From contig NZ_CP130748.1 of assembly GCF_030563405.1 (NCBI RefSeq), forward strand, positions 2,604,001 to 2,668,000: a stretch of 64,000 nucleotides of DNA. Direction: 5' to 3'. The stretch is from Vibrio sp. SNU_ST1. GTDB lineage: Bacteria > Pseudomonadota > Gammaproteobacteria > Enterobacterales > Vibrionaceae. Under the pieces are notes generated by a model. The model saw only the letters and a list, made by a program, of their open reading frames with translations. It was not told the origin of the DNA and searched no databases. A program made the translations under genes and the position numbers. Position 1 is the stretch's first letter, and each line of letters starts with the position of its first letter. Positions 8,615 through 17,015 of this stretch are shown in pieces.

Positions 8615-10239
8615 TAGTGTTTCTGCTCCAAGGAACGGTTTACGATAATCAGAGGAATTAAACCCACTAACACCAATAATACAGCAGGCATCGCCGCCAA
8701 CTCGAGGTGTTCATCTGAGGCATAGTTATAAACATAAGTCGCCAATGTTTCGAAATTGAAAGGGCGTAGCAGTAATGCCGCATTTAACTCTTTCATTGAT
8801 TCGATAAACACCAATAATCCGGCGATCAATGCGCCTCGTTTAATCAAAGGTAAATGAACACGACGTAACATCTGGTTGGTATTGCAGCCCATTGTCTTAG
8901 ATGCCATATCCAATGAAGGAGAAACTTTACTCAAGCTACTTTCAATGCTGCCAATTGCAACCGCTGAAAAACGCACGACCATGGCAAAGATAAGTGCAAA
9001 CATAGAACCAGAGAAGATCAAACCTGGTCCTGTCCATTCCATCACTTTTGCAATGTCGTTGACTAAGTGATCCATAAACAACACAGGGACCATCACACCA
9101 ATGGCTAACACGGTGCCTGGAACGGCGTAGCCCATGGAAGCGATACGCATATAAGCCTGGTTTTTCTTACTTGGGCTAACACGTTGATTGAAGTTCACAA
9201 TCAAAGCAATAACGACACCAATAATTGCAGCGACTACCGAAACATAAAGGCTATTAACGGCATACTCTCTGAATTCAGGGGTCCAGCTTTGAGCAAAATA
9301 TTTGTAGGCATAAATCATTAACTGGGCAAGAGGGAACAAGAATGCGACACACACCAACCCCCAACACCAAAACAATGCTAGCCACTTCTTCCAACCGGAA
9401 AGGTCGTAACGAAAATCTTCACGACTACTGAATTGATTCTGGAATAATTTCTGTTTGCGACGGCTATAGCGCTCTGAACTCAATAGTAGGATCACGATAA
9501 CCAGCATGATCGCCGATATTTTCGCAGCAGCCGTTAAGCTGGAGTAACCTAACCAAGTATCGTAAACCGCAGTCGTTAAGGTATTGACTGCAAAGTAACT
9601 TACGGTACCAAAGTCACCAATGGTTTCCATTGCAACCAGCGATAGACCGACCGCCATTGATGGACGAACAAGCGGCAAGGAAATACGACGAAAACTTACC
9701 CAAGGTGAACATTTTAGCAACCGAGCGGATTGCAATAAGGAGACGTTTTGCTCCATAAACGCCGCGCGGCATAGCAAATAAACATAGGGGTAGAGAACAA
9801 GTGACAGAACAATAATAGCTCCGAACAAGGTTCTAATGTCTGGGAACCAGTACTCTCCAGGGCCCCACCCTGTTAAATCTCGTAGCAGAATTTGAACCGG
9901 ACCAGCAAAGTCGAACCAATCGGTAAAGATATACCCGACAATATAGCCTGGCATTGCTAATGGCAGCACTAACGCCCACTGTAAAACGCGCTCTCCTGGA
10001 ACACGGCACATTGCCATAATCCAAGCTGACGGAATACCAAAAGCCAAAGACAGGGATAAGGTTCCTATGACTAAAACCACCGTATTATAAGTATAGGTGG
10101 GCATTACTGTGGACATAAGATGAGAAAATAGCTCATCAGTTTCTCCAACAGCAGTCGTAAAAATCGCTAAAATCGGTAAAACCAGCAATACAGCAATGAT
10201 ACAGCTACTGGTGTTCCATAAATAATTCTTTTCTTTCAT
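8614..10239 (-). CDS. fbpB: Iron(III) ABC transporter permease
   Basis: This is a 541-aa inner-membrane protein of about 12 predicted helices, built as a tandem of two binding-protein-dependent permease domains. EAA-like coupling loops lie around residues 190-215 (SARLLKCSPWVSFRRISLPL) and 455-475 (ASKTMGCNTNQMLRRVHLPL). The fused two-domain form is typical of FbpB/SfuB. It forms the Fe3+ channel with FbpC on the cytoplasmic side and FbpA in the periplasm. A 243-nt gap separates it from fbpA, so its expression may be set lower than that of the binding protein. Confidence 0.9.
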   Translation of the reverse strand: MKEKNYLWNTSSCIIAVLLVLPILAIFTTAVGETDELFSHLMSTVMPTYTYNTVVLVIGTLSLSLAFGIPSAWIMAMCRVPGERVLQWALVLPLAMPGYIVGYIFTDWFDFAGPVQILLRDLTGWGPGEYWFPDIRTLFGAIIVLSLVLYPYVYLLCRAAFMEQNVSLLQSARLLKCSPWVSFRRISLPLVRPSMAVGLSLVAMETIGDFGTVSYFAVNTLTTAVYDTWLGYSSLTAAAKISAIMLVIVILLLSSERYSRRKQKLFQNQFSSREDFRYDLSGWKKWLALFWCWGLVCVAFLFPLAQLMIYAYKYFAQSWTPEFREYAVNSLYVSVVAAIIGVVIALIVNFNQRVSPSKKNQAYMRIASMGYAVPGTVLAIGVMVPVLFMDHLVNDIAKVMEWTGPGLIFSGSMFALIFAMVVRFSAVAIGSIESSLSKVSPSLDMASKTMGCNTNQMLRRVHLPLIKRGALIAGLLVFIESMKELNAALLLRPFNFETLATYVYNYASDEHLELAAMPAVLLVLVGLIPLIIVNRSLEQKH

Positions 10240-10482
10240 CGCCTAACTACAACGAGGCTTAATGAAACACAAATGCATTTGCAAATACATCTCATATCCT
10301 TTTAATGGGGGGTTATTTATACCCATATACTGTAATGACTTCAAGGTGAGATGCTCATAACTCTGGGGATTAATGGGGAGCTTTGTATCAAAAAGTGATT
10401 TTCCAAAACAAAACAACCCCAAGTTACCGAAATGGCGACTTGAGGCTGTCATTTTACTTGGGCCGAAGCCTACAGTAAAAAA

Positions 10483-11499
10483 TTATAGATCGAACTTAAC
10501 TTCGTCTAGTAGCTTGATTGCTGCTGCGTGGTGGTCAGCAATTTGGTCTAGAGAAATTGTATCAGCTTTGAATTCACCCCAAGAAGCAACAAGCTCTGAA
10601 GGTTTAACATCAGCTTTAACTGGGTATTCGTAGTTCACTTCTGCGTACATGCCTTGCGCCACGTCACCAGATAGGAATTCCATTAGCTTAACTGCGTTCT
10701 CTTTATTTGGAGAGAATTTAGCCATTGCCATACCAGAGATATTTACGTGAGTACCTGTTGTCTCTTGGTTAGGGAAGTTAAGGTAAACAGCGTCAGCCCA
10801 AGCTTTTTGCTCTTTATCGTTAACCATCTTACCTAAGTAGTAGCTGTTACCAAGAGAAACGTCACATAGACCTTCTTTGATCGCTTTAACTTGTGCACGG
10901 TCATTACCTTGAGGCTTACGTGCTAGGTTTGCTTTTACGCCTTCTAGCCATTCTTTCGTTTCAGCTTCACCTTTGTGAGCAATCATCGAAGATACTAGAG
11001 AAACATTGTATGGGTGCTTACCGCTACGAGTACAGATTTTACCTTTGAACTCTGGCTTAGCTAGATCAGCGTAAGTGAAATCTTCACCTAGACGACCAAC
11101 ACGGTCACGAGAAGAGTAAACACTACGTGTACGAGTTGTTAGAGCGAACCACTCGTTAGCTGTGTCTTGGTACTGAGCTGGGATATTCTTTTCTAGAACA
11201 TCACTTTCTACAGCTTGAACTAAACCTTTTTCAGTTAGCTCGGATAGACGGCTGATATCAACAGTTAATACCACATCTGCTGGGCTGTATTCGCCCTCTT
11301 GAGCTAGCTTCTCTGCTAAACCTTTCTTAGCAAACTTAACATTCACCTCGATGCCAGTCTCTTTTGTGAACTCATCAAACATAGGTTCAACAAGGAAAGG
11401 TTGACGGTAAGAGTATACGTTTACTTCTTCAGCAGCGATTGCAGCCGTTGGTGCGATTGCGCTACATGCTAGAGCTGAAAGAGTTAGCAGTTTTTTCAT
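10483..11499 (-). CDS. fbpA: Periplasmic iron(III)-binding protein
   Basis: This 338-aa class II periplasmic binding protein has a signal peptide (MKK, then a hydrophobic core) cleaved near AIAA at residue 23. The mature protein begins with EEVNVYSYRQP. Tyr220-Tyr221 in GNSYYLGK match the tandem tyrosines that chelate Fe3+ in FbpA/FutA proteins. It delivers ferric iron to FbpBC. As first gene of the operon it lies behind a Fur-like box at 11523-11537, so iron repression is expected. Sulfate or thiamine binding proteins share the fold, but the YY motif and Fur box favour iron. Confidence 0.92.
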   Translation of the reverse strand: MKKLLTLSALACSAIAPTAAIAAEEVNVYSYRQPFLVEPMFDEFTKETGIEVNVKFAKKGLAEKLAQEGEYSPADVVLTVDISRLSELTEKGLVQAVESDVLEKNIPAQYQDTANEWFALTTRTRSVYSSRDRVGRLGEDFTYADLAKPEFKGKICTRSGKHPYNVSLVSSMIAHKGEAETKEWLEGVKANLARKPQGNDRAQVKAIKEGLCDVSLGNSYYLGKMVNDKEQKAWADAVYLNFPNQETTGTHVNISGMAMAKFSPNKENAVKLMEFLSGDVAQGMYAEVNYEYPVKADVKPSELVASWGEFKADTISLDQIADHHAAAIKLLDEVKFDL

Positions 11500-11522
11500 T
11501 GGTAAAGTCCTTTATATCGAAA

Positions 11523-11537
11523 TGATAATGTCTATCA
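11523..11537 (-). promoter_or_regulatory. Putative Fur box upstream of fbpA
   Basis: TGATAATGTCTATCA fits the 7-1-7 Fur core (TGATAAT-N-ATTATCA) at 12 of 14 positions and lies 24 nt upstream of the fbpA start. Function is inferred from the match and the downstream gene. Confidence 0.65.
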
Positions 11538-11584
11538 GTTGCGTTATTATATTTATTAAAATATTAATTTCAATGATAGAACAC

Positions 11585-11612
11585 AAAAAAACCTGCTCAT
11601 GAGAGCAGGTTT
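11585..11612 (-). terminator. Intrinsic terminator of glnK-amtB
   Basis: The 8-bp stem ACCTGCTC/GAGCAGGT, extended by A/T pairs, has a 4-nt loop and runs into a T-tract on the - strand. It lies 52 nt past the amtB stop and separates the ammonium operon from the fbp promoter. Confidence 0.85.
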
Positions 11613-11663
11613 CAAGTGGGTAATATGTAAATGTTTGTAAATTATAGATTAGTTAACAACGTT

Positions 11664-12893
11664 CTATTTTACAGACACAAACTCTGGGTAAGCGCCAACA
11701 CCACAATCGTGCATGTCCATACCTTCCAGCTCTTCATCTTCAGTTACTCGGATACCGATTGTCGCTTTAAGCACTGCCCATACCGCTAAGCTCGCTCCGA
11801 ATACCCATGCAAAGATGACTGCTGCACCCAACAATTGAGCACCAAATGTTGCATCAGCATTGCTTAGTGGAACAGCCATTAAACCGAAGAAACCACATAC
11901 ACCGTGTACCGAGATAGCACCCACTGGATCGTCAATCTTAGCTTTATCTAGAGCAATGATACTGAATACAACCAAGGCACCAGATACAGAACCAATCGCT
12001 ACCGAAAATAGGGGGGATGGAGATAGAGGATCTGCAGTGATTGCAACTAGGCCAGCTAACGCACCGTTCAGAATCATTGTTAGGTCGGCTTTACCCCAAG
12101 TTGTTTTACATACTAGTAGTGCTGCAATCGCACCTGCTGCAGCTGCTGCGTTGGTGTTAAGGAAGATTTGACCTACTGCTGTTGCGTTCTCAAAATCCGA
12201 AACCATTAGTTGAGAACCGCCGTTGAAACCGAACCAACCAAACCAAAGGATAAATGTACCTAGCGTTGCCAGTGGCATGTTTGAACCTGGAATCGGGTAG
12301 ATTTCACCGTTCTTACCATATTTACCTTTACGAGCACCCAGTAGAAGCACACCCGCTAACGCTGCTGAAGCACCGGCCATGTGTACGATACCTGAACCAG
12401 CAAAGTCACTGAAACCAGCTTCTGATAGAAAACCACCGCCCCAAGTCCAGTAACCTTCCATTGGGTAGATGAATGCTGTTAGCACGACAGAGAAGATAAG
12501 GAATGACCAAAGTTTCATTCGCTCAGCAACCGCACCTGATACCACAGACATTGCTGTTGCAACGAAAACGACTTGGAAGAAGAAGTCTGATTCTAATGAG
12601 TGGTCTGCACCTTCACCTTGAGTACCAATCAGAGTACCAAATGACGGCAACCAGCCACCTTCGCCGTTATCTACATACATAATGTTGTAACCAACGACTA
12701 AGAAAGTCGTACAAGCAATTGCGTACAAACAAATGTTCTTAGTTAAAATTTCTGTGGTGTTCTTTGAACGAACGAGGCCAGCTTCTAACATCGCAAAGCC
12801 TGCAGCCATCCACATTACCAACGCACCTGAAATGAGGAAGAAAAAAGTGTCTAGTGCGTAACGTAGTTCCGTTACTGTTGTTGTAAGTTCCAT
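11664..12893 (-). CDS. amtB: Ammonium transporter
   Basis: This 409-aa inner-membrane Amt/MEP/Rh channel has about 11 hydrophobic helices. The helix GSGIVHMAGASAALAG carries one His of the pore twin-His pair and ISVHGVCGFFGLM the other. The short polar C-terminal tail (TEDEELEGMDMHDCG) is where the PII trimer plugs the channel. It imports NH4+/NH3 under nitrogen limitation. It is co-transcribed behind glnK with a 27-nt gap, the classic glnK-amtB pair, so it should depend on NtrC and sigma-54. Confidence 0.96.
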   Translation of the reverse strand: MELTTTVTELRYALDTFFFLISGALVMWMAAGFAMLEAGLVRSKNTTEILTKNICLYAIACTTFLVVGYNIMYVDNGEGGWLPSFGTLIGTQGEGADHSLESDFFFQVVFVATAMSVVSGAVAERMKLWSFLIFSVVLTAFIYPMEGYWTWGGGFLSEAGFSDFAGSGIVHMAGASAALAGVLLLGARKGKYGKNGEIYPIPGSNMPLATLGTFILWFGWFGFNGGSQLMVSDFENATAVGQIFLNTNAAAAAGAIAALLVCKTTWGKADLTMILNGALAGLVAITADPLSPSPLFSVAIGSVSGALVVFSIIALDKAKIDDPVGAISVHGVCGFFGLMAVPLSNADATFGAQLLGAAVIFAWVFGASLAVWAVLKATIGIRVTEDEELEGMDMHDCGVGAYPEFVSVK

Positions 12894-12920
12894 ATTAAAG
12901 TCTCCAGTCCTTGTAATTCT

Positions 12921-13268
<348 letters not shown>

Positions 13269-13307
13269 TTAAATTCTTCACTTAATCCGTTAATACTCTT
13301 ATTACAA

Positions 13308-13323
13308 TCCAAGTAGCGTGCCA
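13308..13323 (-). promoter_or_regulatory. Sigma-54 (RpoN) promoter of glnK-amtB
   Basis: On the - strand this reads TGGCACGCTACTTGGA. It matches the -24/-12 consensus TGGCAC-N5-TTGCW with correct spacing and one mismatch (G for C at -12). The end lies 48 nt upstream of the glnK start codon. Confidence 0.8.
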
Positions 13324-13376
13324 AAACTTTAAGTATTTGATTTTAAATAACATGAAGAGTATTGAATGGTAAAAAC

Positions 13377-13409
13377 AAAAAAGGCCGCACCAATATGGTG
13401 CGGCCTTTT
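13377..13409 (-). terminator. yacL terminator containing an NtrC-like palindrome
   Basis: The 13-bp perfect stem AAAGGCCGCACCA/TGGTGCGGCCTTT with a 3-nt loop is flanked by A and T tracts, so it can terminate yacL on the - strand. Its centre, GCACCAATATGGTGC (13387-13401), matches the NtrC enhancer consensus GCACC-N5-GGTGC. It lies about 65 bp upstream of the glnK sigma-54 promoter, so the same bases may serve as both terminator and activator site. Confidence 0.8.
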
Positions 13410-13517
13410 CACTATCTTAATGCGTAGCGCTATTGTTGCTCCAGTTTTGGGCAACTGAGCCTTCAAAACTCTAAGTGACTCAAGAATAGAGGCTAACTAA
13501 GATTAGAAAGTTAGACC

Positions 13518-13886
13518 TTAATAACCTAAAAAGTCCATCCAACGTTCGATGAGCAACTCGAAATCGTCAATTCCGCAGCTTGCTTCGCTTTCACAATTAT
13601 AGAAATCGAACTCACTGCCCTCTTCCATCTCTTGTTCGTGCCCTAGCACATTTTCTTGAATCGTTACGTCATCTTCATTGATCGCTAGGCTGATCTCTTT
13701 GCCTAGTAGCGTCACTTCATTGCTCAGATCTTGTCGAGATTGCTCAATCAACGCCATCACATGATCCAGTTTCTGCTTATCTTTCCCGATCTCTTCTTGA
13801 AGCCAGCGGCCAACAATTTCATGACCCATGCTGCACTTTACATAGTACTCGCCCATTAAAGTGTTTCGTGTAAATTCAAATTCCAT
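13518..13886 (-). CDS. yacL: YacL family protein (UPF0231)
   Basis: This 122-aa acidic protein resembles E. coli YacL, with the shared N-terminal pattern MEFEF...SMGHEIVGRW and a C-terminal CGIDDFELL block. I used the ATG at 13886, which has a GGAG SD and aligns with the family start, instead of an upstream in-frame codon that would add 31 unmatched residues. The function is not established. As in E. coli, it sits beside acnB, on the same strand. Transcription probably ends at the hairpin 13377-13409. Confidence 0.85.
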   Translation of the reverse strand: MEFEFTRNTLMGEYYVKCSMGHEIVGRWLQEEIGKDKQKLDHVMALIEQSRQDLSNEVTLLGKEISLAINEDDVTIQENVLGHEQEMEEGSEFDFYNCESEASCGIDDFELLIERWMDFLGY

Positions 13887-13987
13887 AAAGGCTCCGCGCA
13901 CTAATGACAGATAGGGTAAAAATGAGGCGAGAGTATATAGCGAAGTCATCAAGAGATCGAGTCGCTCGTCGTCCAGCATTCAGACAT

Positions 13988-14014
13988 AAAAAAACGCCTA
14001 CCGAAGTAGACGCT
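13988..14014 (-). terminator. Intrinsic terminator of acnB
   Basis: On the - strand AGCGTCTAC-TTCG-GTAGGCGT (one G-U pair, stable TTCG tetraloop) is followed by seven T. It lies beyond the ERIC element in the acnB 3' region. Confidence 0.85.
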
Positions 14015-14025
14015 CTATCATTTGG

Positions 14026-14155
14026 GTTCCCCTAAATAGTTGGAGTTGCAGCTAGGCGACAAGTACGTTCCCCCCCCTATGAGCATAGAAGCTCTATGTG
14101 ATTAGGGTGAACGTACGCAGTCAACAACGCTGCTGCTACAAATATAACGAGGAAC
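14026..14155. repeat. ERIC (IRU) repeat, copy A, abutting the acnB stop codon
   Basis: This is a palindromic element of about 130 bp whose core, CCCTATGAGCATAG ... CTATGTGATTAGGGTGAAC, resembles the central ERIC consensus targeted by ERIC-PCR primers. The outer arms GTTGCAGC and GCTGCTGC are also inverted. The inner stem GTACGTTC (14063-14070) pairs with GAACGTAC (14109-14116). The right end touches the acnB stop codon (14155-14157). The other copy is at 36955-37080. Confidence 0.82.
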
Positions 14156-16743
14156 TAGGCTGGTTCTTGGAAAATAACCGTGTCTGCTTTGTCCGTGTAC
14201 TGACCCATTTTATGGAAATTCAGGTAACGGTATGTATCGGCAGCGGTTGCATTGATCTTATCAGCGTACGCTAAGTACTCTTCTTTAGTTGGAATACGAC
14301 CAAGAATCGCACCAACAGCAGAAAGTTCGGCAGAAGCTAGATAAACGTTCGCACCATTACCTAAACGGTTCGGGAAGTTACGAGTAGACGTAGACATAAC
14401 CGTCGAAGCATCAGCAACACGAGCTTGGTTACCCATACATAATGAACAACCCGGAGTTTCGATACGTACCCCAGCACGACCGAAGATGCCGTAGTAGCCT
14501 TCTTCTGTCAGTTGGTCTTTATCCATCTTAGTTGGCGGAGCAACCCATAGGCGAGTATTTAAAGAGCCATTGAACTCTTCAAGCATCTTACCAGCAGCAC
14601 GGAAGTGGCCGATGTTGGTCATACAAGAACCGATGAACACTTCTTGAATCTCTGTGCCTTGAACGTCAGATAGAAGACGAGCATCATCTGGATCGTTTGG
14701 TGCACATAGGATTGGTTGATCGATGTCAGCAAGGTCAATCTCGATAACGTGCGCGTATTCCGCATCTGAATCAGCAGATAGCAACTCAGGGTTCGCTAAC
14801 CACTCTTCCATTGCCGTGATACGACGCTCAATCGTACGAACATCCCCATAACCTTCAGCAATCATCCACTTAAGCATAACGATATTCGAGTTCAGGTACT
14901 CATCGATAGACTCTTGAGATAGCTTAACCGTACAACCTGCAGCAGAACGCTCAGCAGATGCATCAGAAAGCTCAAATGCTTGCTCAACAGATAAGTGCTC
15001 AACACCTTCAATTTCTAGTACACGACCAGAGAACTCATTGATCTTTCCTGCTTTCTCTACCGTTAGTAGACCTTGCTTGATGCCGTAAAGCGGAATTGCA
15101 TGTACTAGGTCACGTAGTGTGATACCCGGTTGCATTTCGCCTTTAAAGCGAACCAAGATAGATTCAGGCATATCAAGAGGCATAACGCCTGTTGCCGCAG
15201 CAAATGCTACCAAACCAGAACCAGCAGGGAATGAAATACCTAGAGGGAAACGAGTATGCGAGTCACCACCTGTACCTACAGTATCAGGAAGAAGCATACG
15301 GTTTAACCATGAGTGGATAACACCATCACCCGGACGAAGTGAAACACCCGCGCGGTTCATGATGAAATCAGGCAGTGTATGGTGAGTGTTTACATCAACT
15401 GGTTTCGGGTATGCAGATGTGTGACAGAAAGACTGCATCACAAGATCCGCAGAGAAGCCAAGACAAGCCAGATCTTTCAGCTCATCACGCGTCATAGGAC
15501 CGGTAGTATCTTGAGAACCTACCGTTGTCATTTTAGGTTCGCAGTACTGACCCGCACGCACACCTTCAACGCCACACGCTTTACCTACCATCTTCTGAGC
15601 TAACGTGTAGCCTTTATCAGAAGCAGAAGGATCGATTGGTTTAGCAAACAGATCGGTTTCAGCTAGGCCTAGAGCATCACGAGCACGACCAGTTAGGCCA
15701 CGACCAATGATCAGTGGAATACGGCCACCAGCACGCACTTCATCAAGAAGTACTTTGCTTAGCTCAAAGTTTGAAATCACAGAACCGTTCTTGTGAACAA
15801 CACCTTCGTACGGGTAGATATCAATGATATCGCCCATGTTCATGTCTTGTACGTTCAGTTCAATTGGTAGTGCGCCTGAATCTTCCATTGTGTTGTAGAA
15901 GATTGGTGCAATTTTACCACCAAGGCAAACACCGCCAGTACGCTTGTTTGGTACGAATGGGATATCTTCACCCATGAACCAAAGTACTGAGTTTGTTGCC
16001 GATTTACGTGAAGAACCTGTACCAACAACATCACCAACGTAAGCCAGTGGAACGCCGTCTTTTTGCATTTCTTCAATTTGATTGATTGGACCAACGCTAC
16101 CCTGTTCATCAGGAGTAATGCCATCACGTTCCATCTTCAGCATCGCTTTCGCGTGCACTGGGATATCGGGACGTGACCATGCATCAGGCGCTGGCGATAA
16201 GTCATCAGTGTTGGTTTCACCGGTAACTTTAAATACTTTAACGGTGATCTTTTCCGCTACTTTGTTTTTAGCTGTGAACCATTCAGCATCAGCCCAAGAT
16301 TGAAGTACTTGTTGTGCTGAAGCGTTACCTGCTTTCGCTTTCTCTTCTACGTCATAGAACGCATCGAACATCAGTAGAGTATGAGACAGGGCTTTAACTG
16401 CGATTGGAGCAAGCTCAGCGTCATCTAGTAGAGATACTAGAGATTCGATGTTGTAACCGCCTTGCATAGTACCAAGTAGCTGTGCAGCTTTTGCTTTGCT
16501 TACTAGTGGAGATGTTACTTCACCTTTAGTGATAGCAGTAAGGAAGCCTGCTTTTACGTAAGCAGCTTCATCTACACCCGGTGGAATGCGGTTTTCTAGT
16601 AGATCAAGAATGATTTCTTCTTCACCTTGAGGTGGATTCTTCAGAAGTTCAACTAGGCCAGCGACTTGCTCAGCATCTAGTGGTCTTGGGACAACTCCCT
16701 CGGCAGCACGTTCTTCGACGTGTTTACGGTAGGCTTCAAGCAC
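14155..16743 (-). CDS. acnB: Bifunctional aconitate hydratase 2 / 2-methylisocitrate dehydratase
   Basis: This 862-aa [4Fe-4S] dehydratase is the main TCA-cycle aconitase, converting citrate to isocitrate, and also acts in the methylcitrate cycle. The N-terminal HEAT-like domain (about 1-160) is followed by the swivel domain and the catalytic domains. Cluster cysteines are visible in [13 protein letters not shown] and in [15 protein letters not shown] start at the GTG at 16743 ([15 protein letters not shown]), which aligns with E. coli AcnB and has AGAGG 9 nt upstream. A further in-frame GTG at 16768-16770 gives an 8-aa-longer form with no comparable SD. The stop codon is followed at once by an ERIC repeat, then a terminator. 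Confidence 0.96.
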   Translation of the reverse strand: MLEAYRKHVEERAAEGVVPRPLDAEQVAGLVELLKNPPQGEEEIILDLLENRIPPGVDEAAYVKAGFLTAITKGEVTSPLVSKAKAAQLLGTMQGGYNIESLVSLLDDAELAPIAVKALSHTLLMFDAFYDVEEKAKAGNASAQQVLQSWADAEWFTAKNKVAEKITVKVFKVTGETNTDDLSPAPDAWSRPDIPVHAKAMLKMERDGITPDEQGSVGPINQIEEMQKDGVPLAYVGDVVGTGSSRKSATNSVLWFMGEDIPFVPNKRTGGVCLGGKIAPIFYNTMEDSGALPIELNVQDMNMGDIIDIYPYEGVVHKNGSVISNFELSKVLLDEVRAGGRIPLIIGRGLTGRARDALGLAETDLFAKPIDPSASDKGYTLAQKMVGKACGVEGVRAGQYCEPKMTTVGSQDTTGPMTRDELKDLACLGFSADLVMQSFCHTSAYPKPVDVNTHHTLPDFIMNRAGVSLRPGDGVIHSWLNRMLLPDTVGTGGDSHTRFPLGISFPAGSGLVAFAAATGVMPLDMPESILVRFKGEMQPGITLRDLVHAIPLYGIKQGLLTVEKAGKINEFSGRVLEIEGVEHLSVEQAFELSDASAERSAAGCTVKLSQESIDEYLNSNIVMLKWMIAEGYGDVRTIERRITAMEEWLANPELLSADSDAEYAHVIEIDLADIDQPILCAPNDPDDARLLSDVQGTEIQEVFIGSCMTNIGHFRAAGKMLEEFNGSLNTRLWVAPPTKMDKDQLTEEGYYGIFGRAGVRIETPGCSLCMGNQARVADASTVMSTSTRNFPNRLGNGANVYLASAELSAVGAILGRIPTKEEYLAYADKINATAADTYRYLNFHKMGQYTDKADTVIFQEPA

Positions 16744-17015
16744 GACTTTTTTCCTCTCATTGCGGTTCACTTCTTACCTTCATAATTATTAGTAAAATAA
16801 AGAAGCGAACATCCTTGGAAACTTGGCTCTCCATTGCCATTTTTGTCATTCAATTTGTATTGATGAGCGGCGTCTTAGAGGCCAAACTGTGGGCGGTAGA
16901 ATAGCAAATTTAACGTTAAATTAAAATCTTATCATTTTGACCAACATAGCAAGTTAAGACGAAAGTCCCACTATTTTTGCCTATTTACGCAGTTAAACAG
17001 TGACTCTACGCATGA

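Noticed and set aside
10373..10633. 86-codon + strand frame across the fbpA end and spacer
   Set aside because: Mostly antisense to fbpA with no SD or domain.
16905..16945. GTTAAATTAAAATCTTA upstream of acnB as an ArcA site
   Set aside because: Only one GTTA repeat is present; the second repeat at 11-bp spacing is missing.
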